Assembly (NCBI RefSeq): GCF_000004195.4
Contig: NC_030678.2
Coordinates: forward strand, 89,564,904 to 89,628,903
Reading direction: 5' to 3'
Source: Xenopus tropicalis
Taxonomy: Eukaryota; Chordata; Amphibia; Anura; Pipidae
DNA: 64,000 nucleotides
Shown in pieces: positions 32,336 to 47,300 of this stretch (position 1 is the first letter of the stretch; each line of letters opens with the position of its first letter). Made by a program: the position numbers and the translations under genes. The notes below the pieces were generated by a model. The model searched no databases, was not told where the DNA came from, and worked only from the letters and a program-made list of their open reading frames with translations.

Positions 32336-35300
32336 GTAAGATCAAATAGTTTTGTTTAAAATTTGAGTTTTATTCACTGCAAAAAACATTGGCAGCACTA
32401 AAGGAAGATTTCTATCCAGTATCATTGCAATTGTAAGACCCTTCTTCCTGAGAATGGTGTTACTCCTTTCTGATATATAACTGGTATCTCTCTCACATTT
32501 AATAAACTAGTGCTAAATCCACTGGTAAAGCTTTGAGGCATAGGAATTATTTATCTTTTTATAAGAGTGTAAGGTTTGGCCAGATCCAAAGGTAGGCACA
32601 GTTTACTTTGAATTTGCCTGCAAACAAGTGAGGAAGAGAAGTGAGGGGTTGCTTGCCGCATTGGCAATGACCGAGGAGTGTTGGAGTGACAGCCCGGGGG
32701 ATATGTTGTTAGTGCCGGTAATTGGAGGTGGGACAGTCAGCATGTTTTGTGTGTGTGCAGGGGCTAGACTGGCGGGGCACCAGGTCAGGTAGTATCGCCT
32801 GTGTGGTTTGCAATGTTATACTTCAAAATTTTAAGTAAAAAAACATTCTGCTGTTTAAATGGATGTTAAGTAAAAACTGAAGGATGATGTTTCTTTGTTA
32901 TCACATATATGCATGTTAACAGTGTTCATACATATAGACACAAGTTCACACAGTGGGCAAATTTGCATCTGGGCAGTAACCCACAGCAACAAATTTGTGA
33001 TTTATTTTAGCTAGCTGCAGGTAGTACAATGAAAACATTTGATTGGTTGCCATAGGTGTCTGTGGATTTCTTCATTGTGACCTCCTTGTTTTTTCTTCCC
33101 TGGATTTCCCCTCCCCTAGTTGAGGGTCTGGGGCTAGTGCACCTGGAGCACCTTTGTTACTTGTCTCTTGGGCCTTTCATATGTTTGAATTATTTGCCAT
33201 GGGATACTGCCCAGTTGCAAATCTGTCCAGTGTTGACAAAGCTGGTCATACATGCACAGATATAATTGTACAAAACTACATTTCTTACAAATTTCAGGCC
33301 ATGTGTGGGCTCTGAATTATTATCTAGATGATATTTGTACCATGGCGATGGGTCATTTAGATAATTGAACAGGTTAGAAAATTTTGATTGGATAACGATA
33401 GAATATTTGCATGTATTGTGTATCTGACAATATCCTTGGGGGACCTACAATGCATTTCTGGGACTTCACTTTTGTATGATTATTGTCTACCAATTATTTT
33501 ATGTTCATAACATCCTCTAATTTGTTATTTTTAGTACTTTATCCTACAATTTTAATCAGAATGTTAGTTTTAGATCACTGCATTTAAACATATAATCAAT
33601 TTCAGAACGTTCTTTGGAAGAAGATCACATCTGAAGGTGTATGGCCAGGTTAACTGTTGATAAATGACCCCATTATTAAGAGACTAGTTTTTAAATAGGA
33701 AATTTGGCTCTGCTGGTGTAGAGATCACAATTGCGTTCTTTGAATTTGCGATGTGGCCCCCCTTGGACCCCCTCCACTGGGGGGAGAGGGGGCCTCCTGC
33801 AATGTTGCCTTCAGGGTAGCTCTGGTGTAAGAATCACCCCTTCATAGGAGGCATGATAGTGCTGGGGGAGATTGTAAAGATGACCGGCCATGTTAATATT
33901 GCATTCCATAGTCTACATCAGGATAGGCAAGCTAAGTATACCTTTTTACATGTGCCTATAATACAAAATAAACAAAGAGCACATATATCTGGGAAACTAA
34001 GCTTGGATAGCTATTAATTTTGGATATATACATTAATAATCCTTGCCCAACTTTACAAGATGGGTTTTATTAATTGCATTTTATACATTCGTATGCAGGC
34101 ACAATAAGGCCACAAAGGCCTGGGCCTAGAGTGAATGCAAGCCACCTAGCCACATATGCACTGGGGACTGGACGGGAGATTCAGTTGTGAACAGTTGCAA
34201 AATAAACTGTGCAGTTCCCAGCGATGTTGGTATGAAATGTTTTTTGGTACAAACGAGCATACTTAGAGGTGAGGGGCAGGTGGTTGGGATGTGGCTGATC
34301 AAGTATGCATGCTGGAGTGGGGTGTGGAAAGGGGCACAACTATGGTGCTTTCACCAGTGAAGTTTCTACATAGAAACCAGTCAGGCTTTGCTTTCATTTT
34401 CTAGCTTGCAGTAGTCTATTCAAAGCTTGACGCTGGCATAACTATTATATAGGCAGGGGGTGGAACAGAATCTGTGCCTGCCACCCCAGGGGCCTGCAAG
34501 TAATACCTTAACACAATCATTTACAGGATTGCACCACATTACGAGTGGGGTGCAAGTTTGCCCCGAGGCCTGTGGAGCTGTAGTTGTGCCACTGGTTGCT
34601 ATTGACAACAGCAGTAGTGCATTATAGCACCTATGTTAGTAAATGAGGCCATAAATATATCCTACGTATAGAAACAAGTAAGAACTCATGGAGCAAGTTA
34701 GTCCCCGTGATAGATCTCTGATATCACAGGCAAGTAACTGCTCCGAAAAGGCTTTCCATCAACAACAATAGAAGTCGCTGGTGGAAAACCCTTCACACTG
34801 CTTCGTTTTACGATCGCTCCAAGTTGCCTGCAGGAGGAAACTGCGCAACTTTGTTATAACAGAAGCGATACAGTCCACCACCAACTTCTATTCTTGCCGG
34901 TGGAAAGCCTTTTCAGAGTGGTTTTCTATCGTGGGTGAATATCACGCTCTGTGAGTTCTTATTCTTAAGGTATGGAGATTCAAATCAGCTCATATCTGTC
35001 TTGTAGGTAACGTATCTCTTCACCTACTGTTTATCTTATTAATATCAATAGGATTGCTAGAGAAATTCTAAGAAGCCATATCCTAATTTTAACCGCCATC
35101 AAAACACAAAACCCCAATCCAGTTAATATTAGTAACCTATTTTTAAAAATTAACATGCCTAAGCTTTTGTGGGATGTGCATGCAATTTCTTATTTCTTGT
35201 GCAAGTTTTTCTAAAAAATGATTGAATGCATTAGCAGGTGGTTCCACCTTGTATCAAGTGAGCCATTTAGATTCATATAGATTTGTATTCCTGTAATTAT

Positions 35301-38300
35301 ATTTTTGTGATTTTCTACAAAGCACATGGTGTTAGCCTGACTGTGCTGAATGGCAGAAGTGCTAACCACAGTGACTGTGTTTACCACAAAGTATGGGCTA
35401 CTGTCACAAATCCACAATACCATAATATAAAAGAAAAAGTGACCACAAACACAAAACATTATTGCAAAAGCAAACTACTTAAAAACAAACAAACAATATA
35501 TACAATCATCAATATGTCTTCAGAGCCAACATGTTAGAGGACAGGGAATGGGGTTTCTGGATAACAAGGGCTAATAGTTACCATATGGTAGACTTTCTGT
35601 ACAATATGAAAACATTGGCAAAGGTTTTAGGGAATGCGGCCCTTTAAGATGTTGTTGTGGGACCTACAAACATCTAGTTAGACACTGCTTACAACTCACA
35701 TCATCTGCCTATGGCTGATGATGGCATTTTTGTGTAGAAAGTACTTTGTCTGTTATAAAATGCTTGAGGGGGCAAGTACTTTATCATAAAACCTTGGGGA
35801 TCAAGCACTTTGTCTGTCATGAAACACGGGAGCAATTACTGTGTCTGTTATAAAATTCTTGGGGGGCAAGCACTGTGTCTATCAGGAAATGCTGAGGGGG
35901 CAAGTATTGTGTCTGTTGGGAAATGTTGGTAGGGGCAAGTACTGCATCTGTGAGGAAACACTGTGGGGGGCAAGTACTAGGTCTGTCAGGAAAAGTTGGG
36001 GGGGCAAGTACTGTGTCTGTCATTAAATGCTTGGGGGGCAAGTATTGTGCCTGTCATATAACACTTGGTGGCAAGTACTGTGTCTGTCATGAAATGCTTG
36101 AGAGGGAAAATACTTTGTCATAAATCGCTTGGGGGCAAGTATTTAGTCTCTTTGCCTGTCATGAAACACTTGGGGGGTAAGTACTGTGTTTCTCGGGAAA
36201 TACTTGGGGCAAGTACTCTGTCTTCATGAAATGCTTGGGGGGGTGGGCAATTACTGTGTCTGTCATGAAATGCCTGTGGGGAAGTACTGTATCTGCCAGG
36301 AAATGCTTGGGGGCAAGTACTTTGTCATAAAAAGATTGGAGGACAAGTATTTTGTCTGTAATTAAATTCTTGGGGGGCAGGTACTGTGTCTTGAAACAAT
36401 GTAGGGGACGTACTAGGCCACAGACTGTGTCTGTCATAAAATGCTGGGGGGGCCTCACTGTGTCATGAAGTGCTGGGGAACACATACTTTGTCTGTCATG
36501 CAGTTCTGTGCCGGTCATAAAAGGTGGCATTATATGGCACTATGTGACTGGCTTATGCTGTTCAAACCCTCCAACTAAAAATATTGCCTTCCTTCTACTT
36601 TTTAAATTTAATTTGAGTAGCATTTTTAAACACATTACAACACACACTAGCAACACTAGTGCTCATTGGGCAATCATGTATGCACTCAGGACATTTATTT
36701 ATATATTAAAAATGTCAAGCAAAATTCACGATTGCCAAATGGGCACTATGCTTGCTAGCTGTCATGAAATGCTTGGGGAGCCACACACACTGCCTGTCAT
36801 AGAAAGCTGGGGGGCTAACATGCTGCCTGTCATGAAATGTTGGGGGGCCATACACGCTGCCTGGGATGAAATGCTAGGCATACTGCTTAAGCCACACTGA
36901 AAGTTTGCTCACATGTGTAGCAATAGGGACAGGATGCGCACAAAACTTCAGCGCATCCTGTCCCCAGTGCTCCATATGTAAGCTAAATGGATGCACATGT
37001 GTATGGGGCTGTGAATCGGGGCAGCTTTGGCGCGCCGTGATTACAAATCTGGTGTTGCATACACAATGCCTAGGATAAAATGTTGGCACACACACTGCCT
37101 GTCATCATGAAATGCTGGGGGACCATATATGCTGCCTGTCATGAAATGCTTGGGACCACACATAAATCCATAAGTGCCCAATGGGGATATATATAGTGCA
37201 CTTTATAAGGCTCACAGTACACAGTAGTGACTTCACTATATTTTTCATTCTGACCAGTACAATAGTAGAGAATGTTAAGAAACAAGCATGATTAAGCATG
37301 ACCATTTTTTTGCTGCATTGCTTTAAACTGAGTACTAAAGCCTAATTACTACAAGTAACATAGATCTGCACACCACATGACAACAGCTTTATCAGTTGTG
37401 TCCAGGCTTCCAGGTTGCTAAACTTAAAACGTTTACCACGCCTATTTGTGTGTGGGTATTGACAGAAAACCAACTTTACTGTAGTATGAACCGTGCACAT
37501 ACATTTCCCCATTCTGTTTTGAGCTGCTTCCCCAAATCCAGTTACTTTGTATATATGGCAGAGATGTGGAGAATCAAAGCAACTTTAGAAAGAAGGGCAC
37601 TGTCCATTTGTTGATACTTTCTCCACAAATAAACTAAAGGGAGCGTAGGGGACTGGTAAATAGGTTGCCCTTTTTACCTGGCAGTCCCCTAGCACTTTAG
37701 ACACCTAAGGGGGGGGAGGTCTTTATTTTAAAAGGGAAGCCCTTGTTTTCTGGGTCAGAGTATGACCAGTGTAGCTCATTAGTTTGACAAGATAGCATTA
37801 TGTTAAAATATATAAGTGAAACCTTCATGGATTCTGGAGCCATTTTGGAGAGTGGAACCTATGAGCTGCAGATATAGCTAGTGTTAGGTTAGACATGTAA
37901 TAGGTTGCACTAGATGTGACAGATATTTAAGATAAGTTGGCAGTTTTTGGCTCCACCAAGGAGTGCCAGTGGGGCTACATAAAAAATTGTCTGGGTTCCA
38001 CTTGAAAGGAGATTCACAATAGCTGTGGTTAACTCATTGTTCTTATGTTGTTACATATTGTGTGTGATTGACCCTGCAGGGATAGAGTTTTTTTGACCCA
38101 GTGTTGTAAATATGTACCTGATCTGTGCTATGATGAATGATGCATTATTGTTGTTGTTTGCTCCTCTGTCGATTTAATTACATAAATTGATCCTTGTAAC
38201 GTTCAGGAACCACTGGTGCCAGTCTTTGTAAGAGTTATAGTTGCGCAAAACCCTGAACTCCATATGTAAGGGCTCATGCCTGAGAGAAATAGTCTCATTC

Positions 38301-41300
38301 CAGGAAAAGTTTTAGTATAGCTTACAGTTGTGTGAATACTGAGTTACCATAAGCTTGCAACAGCGTTGTGCTCCACAAATGTTGCGGGGCTACAAATCCT
38401 AGCATAATCCAATAAGGTTAAAGGGAGATGGGAGAAAAGTTTGGACTGGATTCTAAATAGCAGTGCTGCTTAAAAGGGTCCTCCAACCAAAAAGTAATTT
38501 GCTAATTAAAGAACATATCATTCTAAGCAACATACAATGACATTTTCTATCATTGTACAAACAATTGTTTTGATTGAAGGAATCCTTTAAGCTTCCCATG
38601 TTCTCCAGAAAACCCACCAATGAGAATCCTGCCAGGTCTGTGCATACCTTGCTCCATTTTCGCATTGAAGCCATTAAAGGAGAACGAAACCCTAAAAATG
38701 AATATGGCTAGAAATGCTAGACTAAAGCTTCAGCATCTCCATAGTAGTAATGATCCAGGCCTTCAAAGTTGTCACAGGAAGTACCATATTGGATTTTGTT
38801 AAAAATGTATGTGACATTCACGTGCTCAGCGGGAGTCATGTATTACCACTGGGCATATTTGCACATGGACAGTAACCCATGGCAACCAATCAAATTGTTG
38901 TATTCATTGTTCTACCAGTAGCTATTTGAACAAGGCCAGTCACTGATTGGTTGCTGTAGGTTACTACTCATGGACAGATATGCAAGTATTGATAAATAAG
39001 CCCAGTGTGCTCTGACCATCTGTTGAGCACCTAAGCATAGGGGTCATAGCAAATCATCAAGCAGAAAATGAGGTTTGCCTGTCATATAAACTGATGCTAT
39101 AGGGTTGATTATTATAGTTTAGTGCAAATTGCACTGGTTTCAAGGCTATAATTTAATAATAATCTGTATTTAAAATGGTGTTTAAAATGGCATTTTTGAC
39201 TGTTTAGCGCTTTAAAACTATTCACTAACAATTTATTACATTTATTACATTGCAAATGGTTAACACCTGCTTGAAGATGGCATATATCTTAATGCAAAAA
39301 TAGGTTAAGAAATTTTATTACACACACTGGGCACTTGCACAAACTAAAAATTTACAATCGGAAAACCTACTGTCGCTAGAAATACAAAGGGTTTGCAAAC
39401 ACAAAATTAGGAAGAAACTGAATTTTTGGTATATTACATTCCCGCAATAATGCTAGATAACTAATATATGGCTTGTAAGGATGGTACACATTAGAGAATT
39501 ATTATACATTTGTAATTAGGATAGTTATGTCCATGAAAAGGAAGGTAAACTGTGGACCATGCTAGGCTGCTGTCATTTAATGGTCACCTGCTCAAGATCT
39601 ACTCTTAGACCACTATTTTCCTATTGGTCACCCCTACTGTAATCCCCCTCTGGACTTGCCAATGATTCACATGTGAAAATAAAATCTGTTTTTCTCATCC
39701 ACAGCATTTCAAGATGTTAATGTTATCATCATACTTGGATTTGGCTTTCTATTTGGGTCTCTGAAGAAATTTGTTTTTAGTGGAGTTGCATTCAACTTTC
39801 TCATCACGGCTCTTGGAATTCAGTGGGCAATCATTGTGGATTCTTTTCTTTTTCAAAGCACAAAGCCATCCATTAATTTACACAGGTACTGCTTATTGTC
39901 GCTGTTGTTATTGTTTTGTTAAGAGGCAGATTTATCAAAATGTGAGTTTAGAGCTTAATATATAAAAACTCACCCACGTTCTATTTATTCCTTGGGATAA
40001 TTAGCAAATGGTGAGTTCTAAATACTGTATGCTTCTAAAAATCTTATAGGAATAAATAGAGTGTGGGTAAGTTTTTATGTATTATACTCATCAATACCAA
40101 CAAAGCAAGAGTTAAAATTAGGAACAATAAAGACACAATGAAGTCGGTCAACAACAGGGACTTTATTGAAAAGAACAATGATAACTTTAATCATAATGAT
40201 CAAACTAATTTAAAGGTTACTGAAATAGAGAGAATAACTCCAATTTTTGTTACCGGTTTTAGTAACCAATTTTACAGGATTAAACATATTGTTAACACTC
40301 TTATTCCTGTATTATATAATGACCCGGACTTAGCTACATTGTTGCATGATGGCTGTAGAATAGTAGCACGAAAGGCCCCAACTTTGGGGAATATCCTTTC
40401 CCCAACATTGTGGAGTTCAAAACCTAAAAGAGACAAAATGACATGGTTAGAAACAAAAGGTACTTATATCTGTGGAGCGAGGAAATGTATTACTTGTGCT
40501 TATATAAAACAATCTACCAATTTCCAGAGTACTATTACTGGTAAAATCTTTGAGATGCCCTTTTATGCCAATTGTAATACAAAATTCGTGGTGTACCTTT
40601 TGACCTGTTCAAATTGCTACACCCAATATGTTGGTTGCACAATTCGTCCTCTTAAGAACAGGATGCGTGAACACATTAGACATATAGTCTCCAAAAATGA
40701 AAGTAGCCCAATAGCAAGACACTTTATACAATGTTGCGATTCTGATGTGTCCAAATTACAAATACAAGTAATAGATAGGGCCCTACCAGATGAAAGGGAC
40801 TCAGACAGGCTTTCCAAACTTTTGCGTTTAGAAATAAAATGGATCTTTGTTCTTAACACTCGCCATCCTGATGGCTTGAATTCGGTATTTGACATCAGCT
40901 GTAATGTTTAAATTCAGTCTATTTTGAATAGCCATATATGCACCTGTTACTATTTTAGCTATTATCATAATCATCATAAACTTACAGCATTAAGCTGTTA
41001 TTTAGTTAGCTACTTATTTATTCTTTTCAGTATTTTAATGTATTATGAATTTTTGACTTCACTATTTTACCAATTTGGCAATACTAATTGAGTTATATTA
41101 ACATTAACTATATGAAGTATTTGTACATATGTTCATATAATTATATGCTTTTACAGCTTCAGATAATTGATTATTTCTCCTTAATAAGTGAACATAAAAG
41201 GGATCTGTCGAATTGTGCTTTCTATTACTTATTCCACATGTCTATATGTTTTTAACATAAGGGAGGAGGCGTGGTTTTTATCTTTACCTGGCCCCTACGT

Positions 41301-44300
41301 CATTGTGCTTTTGCTATTTAAACCTTTTCATTATTGTTAGAACTAGCCTATGATTAAGTGCCCCATACGCACGAAACGCGTCAGGCATCTGTTTTTAAAC
41401 ATGTTGGAATAAAGTTCGAGTTTTAACAGATCCCTCTGAGTCCGGAATGCTTGTCGTCCTCTTTCAAAATTCAAAGTTTTTATGTATTAAGCTCTAAATT
41501 CACATTTTGATAAATCTGCCCCCTACATTTTTGTTATCAAGGCCATGTTATTTTTGCTGTCAATACCTAATAAATAGTGATACACAAAATATTTTGCCAG
41601 GTTTCACTGTGAAAAGAAAAGTCACGCAGCTTGGAAAGAAGTCACAGCGAAAAATGTTCACAAATTTTAGCCATTTCACGAATTATCCAGCAAAGCAAAA
41701 TGGCACAGATTGAGAAATGTTAAGGAACTTATTATATATAATATACTTAATAAGATGTTGCCCCCTATTGAGAGCTCTTTAGCCTGCAGCTGGCTAACTT
41801 ACCTGGCTCTGGATGCTGGTGCTATTCGCTGTGGATACTCACTTGAGAGTTCTATACGAATGGTTCTTGGATGACTAGTGCATAGCAGCCAGGTACATTC
41901 TGTTTTCTTTATCCAGAAAGCAACAAATTATGGTGCAGCCATTTCCCATTTACTAAAGGAATACTATCATGGGAAAACACATCAGGTAATAAAGCTTCTC
42001 CAGCAGAATTGTTGAATCCATTTTTCAAAAACACAAACAGATTTTTTTGTATTTATTTAATTTGAAATTTCAAATGGGGCTAGCCATATTCTCCATTTCC
42101 CAGGGTGCCACAGCCATGTGACCTGTGCTCTAATAAACTTCAGTCACACTTTACTGCTGGGCTGCAAGTTGGAGTGATATCACCCCCTCCCTTTCCCTGC
42201 CAGCAGCTGATCAGCAGAACAATGGGAAGAGAGCAAGATAGCAGCTCCCAGTAGATATCAGAATAGCACTCAGTAATGGGGTTTTGGTGGAATTTCTCAA
42301 TAAATCAGTCTGAAACACAACTTTTTTTAAGCACAATCCTTCTATATTTAGAGGAGTATAATTTACTGGTACATTCTTAATTTTTATATGATGTGTTTCC
42401 TTTAAAATAGACTGTTAATTTTAATCACTGTAATATAGCATTATGTTACTTGAATGCCAGGCAGTTATTTCCTCCCAGGAAGTCATAACTTAGAAACATA
42501 CCTATATATTTTAACACAAATTTTGCCGAAAGGCACTTTTCTTTGCAACTATTTTGTGACATGCTATTTCAATTGCAATAATTATTCACTCTTAAGAACA
42601 ACCAAGAAAGCCACTTATATATTTGAGCAGTGCAGTGTCAGAGTGGTTACACACCTAAATATAAGAATGGCAAAGCAAACACTGGTTACTGGTTGCTGCC
42701 TTCAAATGCAGAGCTTTGATTGCAGCCATTGCACCATATACATTATGTCCTTCTTATGTTTCTGTGGGTTTCTTCCCACACTCTGTAAACACACAATAAG
42801 TCCTCTTATTTTAGTTAATAGTCCTCAAATGAACCTGACTGTAATGTGTATGTGAATGTGTTAGGTACTGTAAGCTTCACTGGGTCAGGGGCTGAATCAT
42901 TTTTAAAAATCAGAATTATTTGATTAAAATGGAGTCTATGGGAGATGGCCTCCCTGTAATTCAGTATTTTCTGGATAATGGGTTTCTGGATAACGGATTC
43001 CATACCTGTATAGTCCCTGTAAATCGCTGAGGGTTACGATGGTGCTATGTAACTAAATATTGATAATTGTAAAAATGCTGCTAGTTTGGCCTCAATTTAT
43101 TGTTTATTTTTAAAGCAGCATGTAAGTAAAACCATTTTCTTTTTTCTAGTTTGTGCAAAGGTTTGATGGATGTGGTGCCAGTTCTAATCTCTTCTGGGGT
43201 TGTTCTCGGAAAGGTGAATCCAGTGCAGCTGATAATGATGGCAGCCATTGAAATACCTGTGTTTTGTGTGAACAGATACATTATGGAAACTCATTTGAAG
43301 GTGAGACAAAACTTGGTAGAATTAAAAAGAAGAGGTAAACGACAAATATATCCTTTTAGCTCAATAACATGATATATAATTCTAAGCAACTTTCTAATAC
43401 ATGCTACTAACAGATTTCTAGTACATTTGAAAGTATTTGTTAATGTAACTGCTAATAAAAGCATGATCTGTCTATCACTTATTGTTCTCTACATTGCTGG
43501 GTCTGATTCAAGAAACAATGTAGCCGAAATGATTAATGGCGCTGTGAGGAAGGATGACATTTTGGGAACTGTATCCTCTGTTTAGGAGAGTTGACTTCTG
43601 CTACATTGTCAGAAAATGATAACAGACTATACCCCTTAACACTGTAAGTCTAAAAATGTAAAAAAGTAAAATATATCTCCCCCCCCCGGTTTATACAATT
43701 CATGGTGCACACACACACATCAAGGGCACACATATATGTTAGGAGACATCAGTCAATGAATGGGCAGAGCTCTGCTTCTTACTCCTGCATTCTACCTGTT
43801 ACAGTTAGAGATGCATTATTTCCTGTCAGGTGATCACTGAGGGAGCACACAGCCTATCACTAAATGGTGGCTCAAGGTAAAAGTTGTGAAATGCACCAGT
43901 TAAGCCCACCTATTAAGCCCACCTGTTTGCTGTGAGCCCCACCCAATTGGCCTCACATTATAGAATGAGAAGCAAAAGTTTTATTTTCAATGATACTGTA
44001 TACAGATTTATTAAAGACCAAGCAAAAACATTCAAGGTTATAAATAAATTGTGGGACTTGGAAGTTGTTGATGGAGGGGCAGCACAGTGGCAAGCTACAG
44101 CCAGGGGTAAGCAATCCCAGACTAGGGGTAGACGGAAGAGGTACCTGCCTAGCGCCCACCACAGTTACACCATAGGCCTACCCCTAGTTCCAGCCTTGAC
44201 CATCATCACTGTTATGAAATTTTTAGGGGCATATTTATCAATGACTGAAAAAGGAGTTTGCTCTGAATAAAGAGCTGTAAAGTCTCCTTCTGGTAAACTG

Positions 44301-47300
44301 TGGTGACCTCTGTTTTCACTCTTTGATAAATATACCCCAAAGACTTAATTGCTGAGGAGTGAAGCTGGAAATTTTTTTATAGATACTAAGGGCATTCAGA
44401 TGCTTATTTCAATAGCAGTAAGAAAACTGGTATTAGCTTCTAATAACAGCATTCAATTGTATATTTATTAAAAACTGCTTGTCGGTAATAAGTGGTTCTT
44501 ATCTTTAGAGTATGTGTATTGTATGCGTAACTGTAATACATGTAATTTTATTTATCTGCTTTCTTAAAATCTCAGATGGAAACCCAAGTGAGCATGATGC
44601 ATGTGCATATTTTTGGAGCATATTTTGGATTGGCAGTGTCCTGGTTAATTACCCTACCTACAATTAGTAACAAAGTCAATAAAGAGAAAGAAAAATCTGA
44701 TAGAATGTCAGACATTTTTTCAATGCTAGGTAAGTCTCATAAAATGTTACTAATAAAATGGCTGCACCTGTCAGACACACTACACGTACTGCTTTGCATA
44801 GTGTGCTCTAACTTTGCATATCTGTTTTAAAAAAGAGTAATTGACATGGCCAGTTAAGACAGGCTAGTGTTACTATAAAATATATTTGCCTAACACAAAA
44901 ATACGTCATGGGAAAACATGTTTTTTTCAATCCACACTAGTTAATAGCACTTCTTGTGCAGGATCCTGCACTGAAATCAATTTTTCGGAAGAGCTTACAG
45001 ATATTTTTTTATTTAAATTTGATATGAGGCCAGCCAATTCTTTACTTTCCCAAGTACCCTCAGATATGTGACTTGTGCTCTGATAAAATTTAGTCTCCCG
45101 CAAGGTGACAAATCTGGTAATACCTTCCCCTTGACTAAATTTTGGTTAGCTTCACATAAAGTTTAGTAGGTGCTGGAAACATGTTTGGTCATAGGAAATG
45201 TTACTTTTTCAGCAATTAAGGATTGTCACGGGTAGTGTTTTTTTCCATTTGGCCATCCAAAATACATTTGGTGACATCTCAAATACATAAAATACAATGA
45301 GAGGCAGAACTTCATCCCCAAATGCATTGCATACAATAAGGTCCAACGGCACCCCAGATCACCCATACCCAGAGACCAATGGTTCCTGGCACCCCAATCA
45401 CCCATACCCATGGGCTGCCCTGAGGTGGCTTCTGCAACGCCACCCCCCTTTTCTTGCATCAGAGGGGGTCAAGGGGGGGCTGCATCACTAGTGTAGAGAG
45501 CACAATTGCTCACTAATCTGTAGTGTACCAAATAGTGTTTATTTATCTTTTATTTTTCTCTATTGTAAGCAACCATAATAAAATTGAAGTTAGCTTCACA
45601 CAGTTCAGATTTTGAATTAAAGGAAACCTATCTGGGTGCAATACTAATTTCTGCAAAATATGCTAGTAGCAAGTGCTATGTTTACTGCTGTGGTGGAGAA
45701 GGTACATTTGATTTGGCATACCCCTTCCCTTATCCAAAAATCACGAAAGTCACCCATACCCCTTCCCTTATCCAAAAATCACCTAACACGTAAGTCACCT
45801 AAGTCTCCTCACAGAAGGGACATTATAAGAACCAATTTTAACTGTGATTAAAACCTAGCATAAGCTTACCCCCACCCCCCTAAAAATGTATCCCTAATGT
45901 GCAGTAAAGTTTTATAATGTGCCATCCAAATCGGGACTCTGTTGTAATGTTCTTTTTCTATTGCTGTTTAGGGACACTGTTCATGTGGATGTTCTGGCCA
46001 TCTTATAACTCTTTATGGCTTGAAAAACATAATGAAATAAAGAATGCCATTTACAATACTTATTTTTCCCTTGCTACTAGTGCAGTTACTGTATTTTCAG
46101 TATCAGCGTTGCTCAACCCAACAGGAAAGCTTCAAATGGTGAGTTTCATTTCATTTGCAATAGTTCTGGTTAGACATTCTGGTAATTAAGACTCTGACAC
46201 TGAAAGACCTAATTCTGATTCCTTGTAATGATTCTTATGTCAGTGAGTGGCCCTAGGCCCTGGGCACTTGTAAGATGTGCTGTGAAGTGACTCAGATCTA
46301 CCAATACTTATTTTAAGTAATTTATGAAGATTTGGCTCATAAATTATTTTCTATATGCTCATACCTGTATTCATGGCGTGCTGTCAAAACAGATAACTTT
46401 AACTTTGCTTCCAAATAGATCTCTTTGCAACAGTTGGGTATTATCATAAATGTCCAGGCAATACAAGGTGGTGGTAAAGCCCATGGACTAGCCAGCAGCC
46501 ATATTACATGCAGCAATTAGTTTTTCTAAAGGCAACCAGTCTTTTAGGGCATCCTAAACATCTTTCATGATCTTCTAGGACAGGGGTCCCCAACCTTTCT
46601 TACTCGTGAGCCACAGTCAAATGTAAAAAGACTTGGGGAGCAACACAGGCATCATATAAAAGTTCATGGAGGTGCCAAATAAGGGCTAAGACTGGCTATT
46701 AGGGGCCTCTATGCACACTATCAGCTTGAAGGAGACTTTTTTTTGGTAGTACATCTTTTTATTCCACTAGAACTTGCCAGCAAGCCGGGAATTAAAACAA
46801 AAACACCTGGTTTGAGGGCACTGAGAGCAACATCCAAGAGGTTGGTGAGCAACATGTTGCCCCCGAGCCACTGGTTGAGGATCACTGTTCTAGGATCTTG
46901 CCTGCTGAGTTGCCGCAAGATCCAATAAAGCATTTAGTGGTGCTTTAACTAAGGGGCATATTTATTAACACTGGTGACAAACATTACCAATGATGTTGCC
47001 CATAGCAACCAATTAAATCTTTGCTTTTGTTTTCTTTTAGGTGACCATTAAAATCTAATTGCTGATTGGTTGCTGTAGGCAACATCAGCAGTGATGGCTC
47101 TCTCCAATGTTAATAAATACTCTCCTTAGTTTATCAAAAATCTAGCAGCTGCACCTTCTTCCCCAAATGTTATCAATGGTGCTGGCAACTTTCCTAGATG
47201 TAATTCAATGCCAGATACACTTGCAAGGAAATAAAGTAGGAGTCACCCACTTTTGTACTGCTTAAAGGAAGCTTACCCATCAGGATGGTGCACTGGTAGA

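Noticed and set aside
35817..36530. Repetitive open frames on both strands (74-123 codons)
   Set aside because: They follow the G-rich minisatellite unit, on both strands at once, with no start context or splice support.
42454..42855. 133-codon plus-strand frame
   Set aside because: Overlaps a dispersed SINE/LINE-tail-like repeat and has no conserved domain or splice logic.
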